Origin: Prevotellamassilia timonensis
GTDB lineage: Bacteria > Bacteroidota > Bacteroidia > Bacteroidales > Bacteroidaceae
Direction: 5' to 3'
NCBI RefSeq assembly: GCF_900106785.1
Contig: NZ_LT629843.1
Coordinates: forward strand, 142,290 to 206,289
DNA length: 64,000 bases
The notes below the pieces were generated by a model that ran no database searches, was not told the DNA's origin, and saw only the letters and a list, made by a program, of their open reading frames with translations. The position numbers were made by a program, and so were the translations under genes. Shown here one piece after another: positions 39,521 through 48,309 of the stretch (its first letter is position 1; each line of letters begins with the position of its first letter).

Positions 39521-41032
39521 ATGAGCAATAGTACACAAGGCAACACACAAGGCAAAACGAGTTTCGGACACGTGTTAAAATACACGGGTCTGTTTGGCAG
39601 TGTGCAGGGCCTGTCGATGCTGGCCGGTGTGGTGCGCACCAAAGTGGTGGCACTATTCCTTGGCCCGTCGGGCCTTGCACTCATCAATCTGTACAACACC
39701 ATGGCCAGCTTGGTGAGCCAGTGCACCAATCTGGGCGTGTCGTTCAGCGCCGTGAAGGACGTGGCCGAATGCCATGCCGCGGGCGATGCTGCAGCCACCA
39801 GCCGCAGTGTGGAGTCGGTACGTGTGTGGTGCATGATAACGGCTCTGTTTGGCACGGCAGTATGCCTCATGCTGAGCCCGCTCATCAGCTGGCTTACCTT
39901 TGGCAATCACGACTACACCCTGAGCATTGCCCTGCTCTCGCCCATGGTGGGCATGCTGGCTGTGACGGGCGGCGAAATGGCCATACTCAAGGGGCTTAAG
40001 CGCTTAAAGCGTGTGGCCTTTGTGTCGATGCTGGCGGCTGTGGCCTCGGTGGTGGTGTACATTCCGCTTTACGCCCTGTGGGGCATGGCGGCCATCGTGC
40101 CGGCACTGCTGCTGTGCAACTTGCTCATCATGGCCATACACCTATATTACGCCACCCGCGTGATGCCCTGGCACTGCCCGTTGTTCAGCCGCAAGGCGCT
40201 GGGGCGTGGTGTGCCATTCATCAAGCTGGGCGTGGCCTACATTGTGTCGGGCGCCTTTGGCCAGGGGGCCGAGTACGCCATGCGTGCTCTGCTGCTGCGC
40301 GATGGCGGCATGGACGTGGTGGGCTTTTACAACTGCGGCTACATGCTCATAGTGAGCTACACCTCGCTGGTATTCTTGGCGGTTGAAAACGACTACTACC
40401 CGCGCCTGTCGGCCGTGATGCACCAGCGCACATTGATGAACGATGCGGTGAACAAACAAATTGAGGTGTGCGCCCTGTTGGTGTCGCCTGTGCTGGTAGT
40501 GTTTGTGCTGTTAATGCCTTTTGTGGTGCGGCTGCTGTTTTCGGCCCAATTTGCCACAGCCGTGGGCATGTCCACCTGTGCCGTGTTCTACATGTTTTTC
40601 AGAGCCTTCACCCTGCCGGCTGCATACCTGCCGTTAGCTGCGGGCCACTCGCGCACCTACATGGCCATGGAGCTGATATACGATGTGGCACTCACCGCCG
40701 CAGTGCCTGTGGCCTACCACTACTACGGTCTCAACGGCACGGGCTGGGCCTTGTCGGTCATGGGGCTGCTCGACCTGCTGCTCATACATGGCTACTACCG
40801 CTACAAGTTCCGCTACAAGTTCCGCTGCCAAGCCTGGCACATCTATGCGGTGCAGTTTGCCTTGCTATGCGGTGCGGTATATGCCGCCCTCGAACTGCCG
40901 CTTGCACCGCGCTGCATGGTTGGCGCCGTAGTGGCGCTGACCTCTATCTGGCTCTCGCTGCGCCAGCTCAACAAGGAGACGGGCATGGTGGCCAAGGTAA
41001 TGCAACGGTTTAAGAGGGGGCGCACTGAATAG
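39521..41032 (+). CDS. Polysaccharide flippase (Wzx/MATE-like)
   Basis: 503 residues with 12-14 hydrophobic helices. GVVRTKVVALFLGPSGLALI near the start is typical of the O-antigen translocase/PST family. Expected to move lipid-linked glycan units across the inner membrane. It is followed 114 bases later by a GT2 glycosyltransferase on the same strand, so the pair probably serves surface-glycan assembly although no larger capsule locus is here. Confidence 0.88.
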   Translation: MSNSTQGNTQGKTSFGHVLKYTGLFGSVQGLSMLAGVVRTKVVALFLGPSGLALINLYNTMASLVSQCTNLGVSFSAVKDVAECHAAGDAAATSRSVESVRVWCMITALFGTAVCLMLSPLISWLTFGNHDYTLSIALLSPMVGMLAVTGGEMAILKGLKRLKRVAFVSMLAAVASVVVYIPLYALWGMAAIVPALLLCNLLIMAIHLYYATRVMPWHCPLFSRKALGRGVPFIKLGVAYIVSGAFGQGAEYAMRALLLRDGGMDVVGFYNCGYMLIVSYTSLVFLAVENDYYPRLSAVMHQRTLMNDAVNKQIEVCALLVSPVLVVFVLLMPFVVRLLFSAQFATAVGMSTCAVFYMFFRAFTLPAAYLPLAAGHSRTYMAMELIYDVALTAAVPVAYHYYGLNGTGWALSVMGLLDLLLIHGYYRYKFRYKFRCQAWHIYAVQFALLCGAVYAALELPLAPRCMVGAVVALTSIWLSLRQLNKETGMVAKVMQRFKRGRTE

Positions 41033-41146
41033 CCGTTCTCTTGATAGCTGTTCGCTGAATAACATCCTCTTAATAGCAGCCCACTGAATAGCTGCCCACT
41101 TGACAGCATACCACTTGTCCACCACCAACTATCACTACTTGCTAAT
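41033..41146. repeat. Degenerate short repeat between flippase and GT2 genes
   Basis: The spacer is built from variants of (C/G)CTGAATAGC and CTTGATAGC/CTTAATAGC, about five times with a loose 17-22-bp period. No gene. Confidence 0.45.
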
Positions 41147-42160
41147 ATGCCTCAAATATCGATACTCGTTGCCGTTTACAACACCGCACCATATCTACCG
41201 CAATGCCTCGATTCGCTGTGCGGACAAACGTTGCGCGACATACAGATAATATGTATTGACGACTGCTCAACCGACCAGTCGCCACAGATATTGGCAGACT
41301 ACGCCCAGCGCGACGCACGCATCACGCTACTGCGCACACCGCACAACAGCGGACAAGCCGCGGCACGCAACCTGGGACTGCAAATTGCCACGGGTGAATT
41401 TACCACCTTTGTGGACAGCGACGACTGGTTGGCCCCCGACGCACTTGAGCAAGCTCTCGAAGCGCTGGCACAGAACCCGGCAAACGATTGTGCCGTGATG
41501 CGCTTGATAAAGTACTACCCTGACGACGGACATGAGGTGGAGCACCCTCTGCACACTGGTGGCAAAGAGGCACTGACGGGCGAGGAAGCTTTTATGCTGA
41601 GCCTTGACAACTGGGCCATTCACGGGGTGTATGTGGTGCGCACCACGCTGCACAAGCGCTTCCCCTACGACGCATCGAGCATACTCTACACCGACGATCA
41701 TGTGACGCACCTGCACTACCTTAATGCCCGCCGCGTGGTGATGTGCCAGGGGCGCTACTATTACCGCCAGAACCCGGCTTCCACCACCCGTGCCTGCTCC
41801 ATGCGCCGCTTTGCGTGTCTTGAGGCCGACCTGGACAAGAGGCGGGCCATCGAGGCCGAGGCGGCCCAAGGGCATATTCCGCACCACGCTGCCGAGGCGC
41901 TACGCTTGTGCGAAACGCAGCGGTGGTGCAACATGATTGGCAGCTACCTATTTCTGCTCGACAACAAAGCTCACTTTACGCCTGCCGAACGCCGCGAGGT
42001 GCTACAACGCATGGCGCGGGTGTTGCCCACCTTCAGCCGCAACCTCATCGCCTGGCGCATCAAGTTGCACCCATTTTACTGGCCGTTCCACAGTTTTGCT
42101 ATGTTGCGCGCTCAATGGTGGCTGCTGCACAAGTGGCGCACATGGCGCCACAACAAGTAG
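41147..42160 (+). CDS. Family 2 glycosyltransferase
   Basis: 337 residues. The GT-A fold starts at residue 4 (ISILVAVYNTAPYLPQCLDS), with the nucleotide-sugar pocket IDDCSTD and the metal-binding DSDDW. The C-terminal third is helical and basic. It probably adds a sugar to a surface glycan at the cytosolic face of the inner membrane. The donor and acceptor cannot be told. Confidence 0.9.
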   Translation: MPQISILVAVYNTAPYLPQCLDSLCGQTLRDIQIICIDDCSTDQSPQILADYAQRDARITLLRTPHNSGQAAARNLGLQIATGEFTTFVDSDDWLAPDALEQALEALAQNPANDCAVMRLIKYYPDDGHEVEHPLHTGGKEALTGEEAFMLSLDNWAIHGVYVVRTTLHKRFPYDASSILYTDDHVTHLHYLNARRVVMCQGRYYYRQNPASTTRACSMRRFACLEADLDKRRAIEAEAAQGHIPHHAAEALRLCETQRWCNMIGSYLFLLDNKAHFTPAERREVLQRMARVLPTFSRNLIAWRIKLHPFYWPFHSFAMLRAQWWLLHKWRTWRHNK

Positions 42161-42266
42161 GCTTTCTCACCACATCGCCCCATTAGCGCTTGCGTTTCTT
42201 GCAGCACGTTTCAGCCCCCAAAAAAGTTTCCCCGTTTTTGAAGCCAGTTTTGCACACCTACTTAAA

Positions 42267-42340
42267 ATGGCGTTGATGATTGCCGCAACCGAATAACAAT
42301 GCACTCTGCATTACTATTCTACGACAAGCATCAACGCCAT
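42267..42340. terminator. Bidirectional terminator between convergent genes
   Basis: ATGGCGTTGATG (42267-42278) pairs with CATCAACGCCAT (42329-42340), with an inner stem AATAACAATGCA/TGCATTACTATT. It lies between the GT2 gene and the NAGPA-like gene. Confidence 0.75.
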
Positions 42341-42345
42341 ACTTG

Positions 42346-43308
42346 TTATTTACACTTAAACACCAACCAGGGCACAGTGGCCTTTGTGTTAGCGACATTG
42401 GAGCTTTCATCACCCGCCCCGATATGGTGAATGGCACCATCGTCTGAGCGATACCACGAGCGGTTTGAACGACCTGTTATATATATGGCATCAACAAAGC
42501 CATACTCGCGCAGCGCATCAGCAAAGTCCCACAAGGTTTCCTTATGACGCGTTTCGACAAACCAGATGCTGTCATCGGACATGCGCGCCAAGGCCCTGCG
42601 CTCCACCTTGCCATGCAGCACAAAACGACTGGGCAACACACCATCGGACACAAGTACAAACTGGCGGAAGAAAGCCCCGCCCCGCTCGGCACAATAGTCC
42701 TTCAGCTTCTCGCTGCGCGACACGCCTATCACCACATTGCCGTTAGCCATGGCACAATAGCCCGCACGGGAGCGGTCGGTTTGCAACACCCTGCCGTCCA
42801 CTACGAGAGAGCCCAGATACTGTCCCTCGGCAGTAAAATCTGCGCAGCGGGTGCTAAGCATAAGGCTGGTATCGGCAGTGTCGGGTGGCGACAGCACAAT
42901 CTCGGCTTTAAGGTTATCTATTTTGTAAAAGGTCATGGCCACACCCAGTATCGAGTCGCTGGTCACCTCTATCCGGCCTTTTACCGATTTGGTTGCCGAT
43001 GTCCGCTCAAGTTTTTCCAAATTCCGTGAGGGCGATATGCCGACAGGCACGCCAAAATCATAAAAATAGCGGTAAACCTTCCACCCCCCAAAACCACACG
43101 CACACACCATTATGGCAACTATGGCAGCAGCCACAAGTGTGGGCCATTTGCGTCCACGCCGCATTTTGGCAGGTCGTGCGGTTTGAGGCGAGCCACCATC
43201 CTCAATGGTAATGACAGGCACCTCGCCTTCGGGCTGTCCGGGAATGACATCAGGCTTTTCATCTATTATGATAACTGTCTTATCATTCATGCACTTGTCG
43301 TTTGTCAT
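42346..43308 (-). CDS. Membrane-anchored NAGPA-like (phosphodiester glycosidase domain) protein
   Basis: 320 residues: an acidic cytosolic tail, a basic stop (KMRRGRKW), one membrane helix (about 55-77), then an extracytoplasmic domain. The ending pattern (YCAMANGNVVIGVSRS, LWDFADALREYGFVDAIYI, WYRSDDG) resembles the NAGPA/DUF2233 fold. The usual DGGGS motif is replaced by ITGRSNRS, so catalysis is uncertain. The ATG overlaps the stop of the LytTR gene, so expression is coupled to that regulator. Confidence 0.65.
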   Translation of the reverse strand: MTNDKCMNDKTVIIIDEKPDVIPGQPEGEVPVITIEDGGSPQTARPAKMRRGRKWPTLVAAAIVAIMVCACGFGGWKVYRYFYDFGVPVGISPSRNLEKLERTSATKSVKGRIEVTSDSILGVAMTFYKIDNLKAEIVLSPPDTADTSLMLSTRCADFTAEGQYLGSLVVDGRVLQTDRSRAGYCAMANGNVVIGVSRSEKLKDYCAERGGAFFRQFVLVSDGVLPSRFVLHGKVERRALARMSDDSIWFVETRHKETLWDFADALREYGFVDAIYITGRSNRSWYRSDDGAIHHIGAGDESSNVANTKATVPWLVFKCK

Positions 43309-43661
43309 TGCCAGTCCTCCTTTTCCATTAAAGTTTTCAACTGTTTGAGTGCCTCTTTCGATGCTTTCAGCTTAAAGTCAACTCTCAAGCGATTGCCAGA
43401 GAGCAACAGTTCCTGACTTACCGTGTTGATGACATAAATGTAATTGCGGTTGACAATGAGGCTCTTGCCCACACGTACAAACATTTTGTCGGCAAGCAAC
43501 TGCAGTTTCTCGTCAAAGAAATGCAGCTTGAAGGTCATCTTGTGCGGCTTGCCATTGGTAAGATATACGTCCGAATAGTTGCCATCGGCAGATATGAACG
43601 CTATATCCTCTGTTTGGATACGCACAAGTTCTGTTGATGTAGATATTTTAAGCCATTCCAT
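43305..43661 (-). CDS. LytTR-family DNA-binding regulator
   Basis: 118 residues from the ATG at 43661; a longer frame to 43721 would translate a dispersed intergenic repeat and is rejected. The LytTR domain fills the protein: DIAFISADGNYSDVYL, MFVRVGKSLIVNRNYI. There is no receiver domain, so it is a stand-alone regulator, in an operon with the membrane protein downstream (4-base overlap). Confidence 0.85.
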   Translation of the reverse strand: MEWLKISTSTELVRIQTEDIAFISADGNYSDVYLTNGKPHKMTFKLHFFDEKLQLLADKMFVRVGKSLIVNRNYIYVINTVSQELLLSGNRLRVDFKLKASKEALKQLKTLMEKEDWQ

Positions 43662-43693
43662 AAGCAGGTGTTCAAAATCTATACTATACCCGT

Positions 43694-43862
43694 TGGGGAA
43701 TTCTTGGTAACGGGTTAACAAATTGACAGGTTAACAAGTAAGTATGCCATACACTACTTATCCTCCTAAAGTCTAAATAGTAAGAAACCTGGCAAACTTA
43801 CCTGTTACCCCGTTCACTTGTCAACCTGTCTACTAATTTCGCCAAAGCATATACTATAAGCG
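43694..43862. repeat. Full copy of the TTAACAAATTGAC dispersed palindromic repeat
   Basis: Left half (GGGTTAACAAATTGACAGG ... AAGTAAGTATGCC) and right half (GGCAAACTTACC ... TTCACTTGTCAACC) are imperfect inverted copies with about 50-bp arms. The right end, CTACTAATTTCGCCAA, is shared with 8785-8800. Confidence 0.65.
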
Positions 43863-43942
43863 AATGCCTTAACTGTCAGCATCGCCCCTTCATACTACTT
43901 GCCGCCATTTATAATCACCACCGGCCAGCGTGCACTACCCTG

Positions 43943-44308
43943 TTACTTTTTCCTTACCGTACCTTTGGGCACATCAACCACCCATGTGCCGAGTGATGTC
44001 TTGATGGTGTATACGCCATTTCGCACTGAAACGATGCGGGCCGTCATGCCCATAAACGAGTAGGTGCCATCGCTTGCGCGCTTGATGGTGTACTTGCCAA
44101 GGGGCGTGTTTACCACTACATTGCCGTTTTTGGCACTCACCACGCCATAGGTGGTGCCCGATGGCGCACCGGCTATTCTCTGCTTTACTTGTTGCAGAGT
44201 GGTGGCAAGCACATTGTCATCGCCATTGTCGTGTTGTACTGTTGTGTTAGCAAAAGTTGCGGTGCATGCAGTAGCAGCGAGCACCATTGTGAAGAAAAAC
44301 TTTTTCAT
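43943..44308 (-). CDS. Small secreted protein
   Basis: 121 residues from ATG 44308 (MKKFFFTMVLAATACTATFA is a clear signal peptide; the upstream extension in frame is not needed). The mature part has three short beta repeats (YGVVSAKNGNVVVNTP, YSFMGMTARIVSVRNG, YTIKTSLGTWVVDVPKG). Function unknown; probably periplasmic. Confidence 0.7.
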   Translation of the reverse strand: MKKFFFTMVLAATACTATFANTTVQHDNGDDNVLATTLQQVKQRIAGAPSGTTYGVVSAKNGNVVVNTPLGKYTIKRASDGTYSFMGMTARIVSVRNGVYTIKTSLGTWVVDVPKGTVRKK

Positions 44309-44619
44309 AATTTTCTGTCGTTTTAATGTGATACATTTGTTATTTGACAGCGCAAAATTAGTGATGTCCGTTTCGGTTTCCAATTATTTCTTCACTGCAT
44401 GTATAAGATGCCCGGCTTATTGTACAAGTTGACAAAAATCGGGGGTAAATTGCGCGCAAGGTGCGCACCTTTCCTCAGCCTCAGCCCCCGACTCCACGGC
44501 CGAGCGGCGGGTAAATTGCACGCAAGGTGCGCACCTCTCCCCCACCCATTTGGCCCTATAAACAAATAACCGCCGCGTTACGCTTGTAACGTGGCGGCTT
44601 AATAGTATAACAATAGTGT
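44309..44619. other. Intergenic region with a 30-bp direct repeat and tRNA terminator
   Basis: Two 30-bp copies (44445-44474 and 44511-44540) share GTAAATTGC, CGCAAGGTGCGCACCT and TCC, with period 66. A hairpin with arms 44570-44581 and 44586-44597 (CCGCCGCGTTAC/GTAACGTGGCGG) lies just downstream of the tRNA cluster (- strand) and is a probable terminator. No gene. Confidence 0.65.
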
Positions 44620-44703
44620 GCTCGAAGCGAGACTCGAACTCGCACGGACATTTCTGCCCAAAGGATTTTAAGTCCTTCGTGTCTACCATTCCACCATTCG
44701 AGC
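44620..44703 (-). tRNA. tRNA-Leu (UAA)
   Basis: 84 nt. Acceptor GCTCGAA/TTCGAGC; D-arm GGTGGAATGGTAGACAC; anticodon loop in GGACTTAAAATCC gives UAA; long variable arm and TTCGAGT T-loop, as expected for a class II tRNA. Confidence 0.93.
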
Positions 44704-44711
44704 GACCTGAG

Positions 44712-44784
44712 AGCGGAAAACGAGACTCGAACTCGCGACCCCAACCTTGGCAAGGTTGTGCTCTACCAACTGAGCTATTTCCGC
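44712..44784 (-). tRNA. tRNA-Gly (GCC), first copy
   Basis: Acceptor GCGGAAA/TTTCCGC with discriminator U; AGCTCAGTTGGTAGAGC D-arm; anticodon stem-loop CAACCTTGCCAAGGTTG with anticodon GCC; TTCGAGT T-loop. Sequence identical to the copy at 44970-45042. Confidence 0.95.
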
Positions 44785-44801
44785 AACATGTCAAAAACAA
44801 G

Positions 44802-44885
44802 TGAAGAGGAGGAGACTCGAACTCCCACGACACAATTGTCACTACCCCCTCAAAGTAGCGCGTCTACCAATTCCGCCACCTCTCC
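44802..44885 (-). tRNA. tRNA-Leu (GAG)
   Basis: 84 nt class II tRNA. Acceptor GGAGAGG/CCTCTTC; D-arm GGCGGAATTGGTAGACGC; CTACTTTGAGGGGGTAG gives anticodon GAG; long variable arm; TTCGAGT T-loop. Confidence 0.94.
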
Positions 44886-44969
44886 AGTTTGTAATTTGAA
44901 TGTATAAAAGTTTGTTTCGCTCGAAATAGTCTTTCCTTACGAATGGAACGACTGCGCTTCGATTTTGAG

Positions 44970-45042
44970 AGCGGAAAACGAGACTCGAACTCGCGACCCC
45001 AACCTTGGCAAGGTTGTGCTCTACCAACTGAGCTATTTCCGC
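44970..45042 (-). tRNA. tRNA-Gly (GCC), second copy
   Basis: Identical to 44712-44784; the first gene of a four-tRNA operon read leftwards (Gly, Leu-GAG, Gly, Leu-UAA). The two Gly copies are separated by the Leu-GAG gene, suggesting a local duplication. Confidence 0.95.
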
Positions 45043-45195
45043 ATTGCGTATCATTGCCTCACTGCCTTGTGGCGGTTTAGCGAGTGCAAAGATACGCACT
45101 TTTGTAATACGGGCCAAATTATTCGGCCATTTTTTACGCACAAATTGCTATTTTGCCCTATTTACCCCATCTGCACAGCATTGGGGAGGCCCTTT

Positions 45196-46404
45196 TCAGC
45201 ACGTATGTTTGCTGCGAGCAAAAGCAAAGGCAGCCACATTGGCAAAACCCACCAACGGCACGATGAAAGCCACCGACATGGTGGACGCATCGGCCACCAA
45301 CCCCATGAGCAGAGGGCCGACGGCACCACCCACGGGGGTCATCATGAGCAACGACGAGGCACGCTTGGTGAGCGGACCGAGCCCGCGCAGCGACAGGGCA
45401 AAAATGGTGGGGAACATGATGCTCTCGAACACATACACCAGCACAAGGGCCGCCATGGACAGCACGCCAAGGTTGAGCACTACGGCAAAGGTAGTGACAA
45501 AGGTGCCTATGGCGCACAAGCGCAACACGCGCTCGCTGCCCACATGCTGCATGACGATGCTGCCCACCACACGGCCGAGCATAAACAGGCCGAGTCCGCC
45601 AAACGACAGGGCGATGCTGGCATCGCGCGGGGTCATCCAGCCACCATCGGCCACATAGTTGATAAAGAAGCTGTTGATGGATATCTCCGACACCTCGTAG
45701 CTGAACAGGGCAAAGAGGCCGAACATGAAGGCTTTGTTCTTGAACAAACGGGTCAGCACATGGCCTTGTGCCGCATTGGGAGCACCAGTGTCGGTGTCGG
45801 CATGACTAATTTCGGGCAGTTTTACACGTGTGAACACAACAGCCACGAGCAGGGCCACCACCGCCATCGCCACATAGGGCAGGGCTATGCGCTCGTTGCC
45901 GCCACCGTCGGAAAACAACAGGAGTCCACCAAACAGAGGGCCGCACACGCAGCCAAGGCCGTTGAACGACTGGGCCAGATTAAGGCGCGAGGGGGCAGTC
46001 TCACGGTCGCCAAGTTCGGTGACGTAGGGGTTAGCTGCCGTTTCAAGAAACACCAGTCCGCAAGCTATGATGAAGAGCGAAACAAGGAAGAAGTTGAACG
46101 ACATGACCTGTGCGCCGGGCCAAAACAACAGGGCGCCAAAGCCGTAGAGCAGCAAACCCGCAACCACGCCCGTGCGGTAGCCGCGGCGGTCAATCAAAAT
46201 GCCCGCGGGTATGGCCATTACAAAATAGCCCAGGTAGAACATGACTTGCACCATCGACGAATGGGCATGGTTCATGCCGGGTATGACGGTCTGGAAGTGC
46301 TTGTTGAGCACATCGAGAATGGAGTGTGCCGCCCCCCACAAAAAGAAGAGGGAGGTGATGAGCACGAAGGGCAGAATATACTGCCGCTTTACTAAAGGTT
46401 TCAC
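45196..46404 (-). CDS. FucP-like sugar:proton symporter (FHS family MFS)
   Basis: 402 residues with 12 membrane helices. It follows E. coli FucP closely at the key sites: LFFLWGAAHSILDVLNKHF (with the helix-1 Asp), GYFVMAIPAGI, FLETAANPYVTELG (with the helix-4 Glu) and RLNLAQSFNGLG. The substrate is probably L-fucose, or glucose/galactose as in the GluP branch. A fucose substrate would fit the GH95 fucosidase at 29-35 kb, although no fucose catabolic genes are beside it. Monocistronic. Confidence 0.85.
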   Translation of the reverse strand: MKPLVKRQYILPFVLITSLFFLWGAAHSILDVLNKHFQTVIPGMNHAHSSMVQVMFYLGYFVMAIPAGILIDRRGYRTGVVAGLLLYGFGALLFWPGAQVMSFNFFLVSLFIIACGLVFLETAANPYVTELGDRETAPSRLNLAQSFNGLGCVCGPLFGGLLLFSDGGGNERIALPYVAMAVVALLVAVVFTRVKLPEISHADTDTGAPNAAQGHVLTRLFKNKAFMFGLFALFSYEVSEISINSFFINYVADGGWMTPRDASIALSFGGLGLFMLGRVVGSIVMQHVGSERVLRLCAIGTFVTTFAVVLNLGVLSMAALVLVYVFESIMFPTIFALSLRGLGPLTKRASSLLMMTPVGGAVGPLLMGLVADASTMSVAFIVPLVGFANVAAFAFARSKHTC

Positions 46405-46516
46405 TAAATAATGGGTTGTTAAGTATTTTGCATTTCAAAGTTCTGCCACGTGGCGGACGCGCATTGCCGCCATTGCCCAAGCGTGTTGCCGCTGGCAAGG
46501 GGTGCTGCCACACGTG

Positions 46517-46612
46517 GCGGGAGGGCATTTTACGGTTGCGGGAGGACGGAATTTTTGTCGGAGAAATCGGCACGCCGCCCTCCCGCAACCGGAAAATCGC
46601 CCTCCCGTAACC
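46517..46612. repeat. GCGGGAGG/CCTCCCGC inverted repeat
   Basis: GCGGGAGGGCATTTTACGG and GGTTGCGGGAGGACGG pair with CCGCCCTCCCGCAACC and a following CGCCCTCCCGTAACC. It lies between hflX and the MFS gene and may terminate hflX. Confidence 0.6.
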
Positions 46613-46636
46613 GTAACAATGCCCCATCGCAACAGC

Positions 46637-47893
46637 TTATTGCTGCTCGTAGTGCTCGAACAAGAAGTCGTTGTAAGGGTATTTCTGCACATGCAACTGT
46701 TTGACGCGTGCATAGAACAGCTCTTTGAGTTCGTCAATATTTTGTCGTTCGCGGGCTGATATAAAGATGCAGTCGTCGCCCATTTTTGCCATCCACGTGT
46801 GTTTGAGTTCGTCGAGCGACACATTCTCGCGAGTGGCGGGTGTCAGGTCGTCGGGGTCCTTTTCGGTCCAGGTGTAGGCGTCCATTTTGTTGAACACGAG
46901 CAACTGCGGCTTTTCAGCACACCCCAAATCGCGCAGGGTGTTGTTCACCACCTCAATTTGCTCCATAAAGTCGGGGTGCGACACATCAACCACGTGCACC
47001 AGCAGGTCGGCCTCGCGCACCTCGTCGAGGGTGCTCTTGAACGACTCTACCAGATCGGTGGGCAATTTGCGTATGAACCCTACGGTGTCGGCCAGCAAGA
47101 ATGGCAGGTTGTCGATAATGACCTTGCGCACAGTGGTGTCGAGCGTGGCAAACAATTTGTTCTCGGCAAACACGTCGGTCTTTGCCAGCAGATTGATAAG
47201 TGTTGATTTGCCCACATTGGTGTAGCCAACCAGCGCCACACGTATGAGGCGGCCGCGGTTTTTGCGCTGTGTGCTCTTTTGGCGGTCGATGTCGGCCAAA
47301 CGCTGTTTGAGCAGCGCCATGCGGTTAAGAATGATACGGCGGTCCATTTCGAGCTGCGTTTCACCCGGTCCGCGCAAGCCTACCGAACCCTTGCCGCCAC
47401 CCGAACCTGAGCCACCGCCCTGACGCTCGAGGTGGGTCCAGAGTCGTTGCAGACGGGGCAGCATGTAGCGATACTGTGCCAGCTCTACCTGTGTTTTGGC
47501 ATTGGCCGTTTGGGCACGCATGGCAAAGATGTCGAGAATGAGGTTGGTGCGGTCGAGAATTTTCACACCCAAGGCGCGCTCAATGTTGCGCAACTGTTTG
47601 GCCGAGAGTTCATCGTCGAAAATCACCATACCTATTTCGCGTTCGGCGTCCTCCTCGGCTTCGATGTAGGCACGTATCTCCTCGAGTTTACCCTTACCCA
47701 CATAGGTTACCGACGAGGGGCCGTCGAGCTTTTGCGTAAAGCGCTTGACGGTGACTGCCCCTGCCGTTTCGGCCAGAAACTGCAGTTCGTCAAGATATTC
47801 GTTGGTCTTGCGCTCATTTTGGTTTTTGGTTATCAAACCTACCAATATGGCGGTTTCGGCCTTTATTTCTTCGGTTTCAATAAATCCTTGCAT
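46637..47893 (-). CDS. hflX: GTPase HflX
   Basis: 418 residues. The N-terminal HflX domain (SSVTYVGKGKLEEI, MVIFDDELSAKQLRNIE) is followed by a helical linker with the signature GPGETQLEMDRR, and a G domain with GYTNVGKST (G1), DTVGFI (G3) and NKMD (G4). HflX binds ribosomes and splits stalled or heat-damaged 70S particles. Length is as usual for Bacteroidetes HflX. A TAATTTTG promoter box lies upstream at 47923-47930. Confidence 0.96.
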   Translation of the reverse strand: MQGFIETEEIKAETAILVGLITKNQNERKTNEYLDELQFLAETAGAVTVKRFTQKLDGPSSVTYVGKGKLEEIRAYIEAEEDAEREIGMVIFDDELSAKQLRNIERALGVKILDRTNLILDIFAMRAQTANAKTQVELAQYRYMLPRLQRLWTHLERQGGGSGSGGGKGSVGLRGPGETQLEMDRRIILNRMALLKQRLADIDRQKSTQRKNRGRLIRVALVGYTNVGKSTLINLLAKTDVFAENKLFATLDTTVRKVIIDNLPFLLADTVGFIRKLPTDLVESFKSTLDEVREADLLVHVVDVSHPDFMEQIEVVNNTLRDLGCAEKPQLLVFNKMDAYTWTEKDPDDLTPATRENVSLDELKHTWMAKMGDDCIFISARERQNIDELKELFYARVKQLHVQKYPYNDFLFEHYEQQ

Positions 47894-47922
47894 AATATAC
47901 TATTTCATCTAAATGAGGTGTG

Positions 47923-47930
47923 CAAAATTA
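47923..47930 (-). promoter_or_regulatory. -7 box of hflX
   Basis: TAATTTTG on the - strand, 30 bases before the ATG; exact consensus. Confidence 0.55.
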
Positions 47931-48007
47931 CACATTTTCAGCAAATTACGCTTTATGCCGCGCCTATTACTGTTTTATTCGCCACAAACTGCTATGCGGG
48001 CAAAGCC

Positions 48008-48160
48008 TCAGATTTTATCTTCTATAATGAACAAAATCACTAAATCTGAGAGTTTTATTCATTATAAAAGATAAAATCGCTACTTTTGCCAATAATTGTA
48101 AGTATAAAAGATAAAAGCATGGAAAGCATCGAGAGATCACCTTACATTGCTGTACGGTGA
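48008..48160 (+). other. Palindromic A+T-rich control-like region with an aborted start
   Basis: An imperfect inverted repeat (GATTTTATCTTCTATAATGAAC against TTCATTATAAAAGATAAAATC) is followed by a third TATAAAAGATAAAA box and then ATG with 12 codons (MESIERSPYI...) and a stop. It looks like the operator-promoter and first codons of a deleted gene, possibly an AAA+ ATPase of the DUF4143 kind. Confidence 0.4.
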
Positions 48161-48203
48161 AACGTAAGTAAACATGTTAACGAACTCAAGCACCAAACGC
48201 TAC

Positions 48204-48292
48204 CTCTAATGGGGGCGACGCGTCCCGCGTCGGAATTAAGGCAAAGGCTCACAGACAGAAAGTGTAATTAGAACTGTCTGCGAGCCTTTATT
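48204..48292. repeat. GACGCGTC palindromic repeat, copy B (half)
   Basis: The left arm CTAATGGGGGCGACGCGTCC is intact (48204-48233). The right arm is missing and the copy continues into a perfect-looking hairpin AAAGGCTCACAGACAG/CTGTCTGCGAGCCTTT (48243-48258, 48274-48289), which sits just after the FecCD permease stop and could terminate that operon. Confidence 0.75.
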
Positions 48293-48309
48293 TAATGTAT
48301 GAACAGCAC

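Noticed and set aside
43662..43721. Upstream start for the LytTR protein
   Set aside because: Those 20 codons are made of the dispersed TTAACCCGTTACC repeat; the LytTR domain begins after the later ATG.
44965..46395. 476-codon + strand ORF across tRNA-Gly and the MFS gene
   Set aside because: His/Gln/Gly-rich antisense shadow of the transporter with no family likeness.
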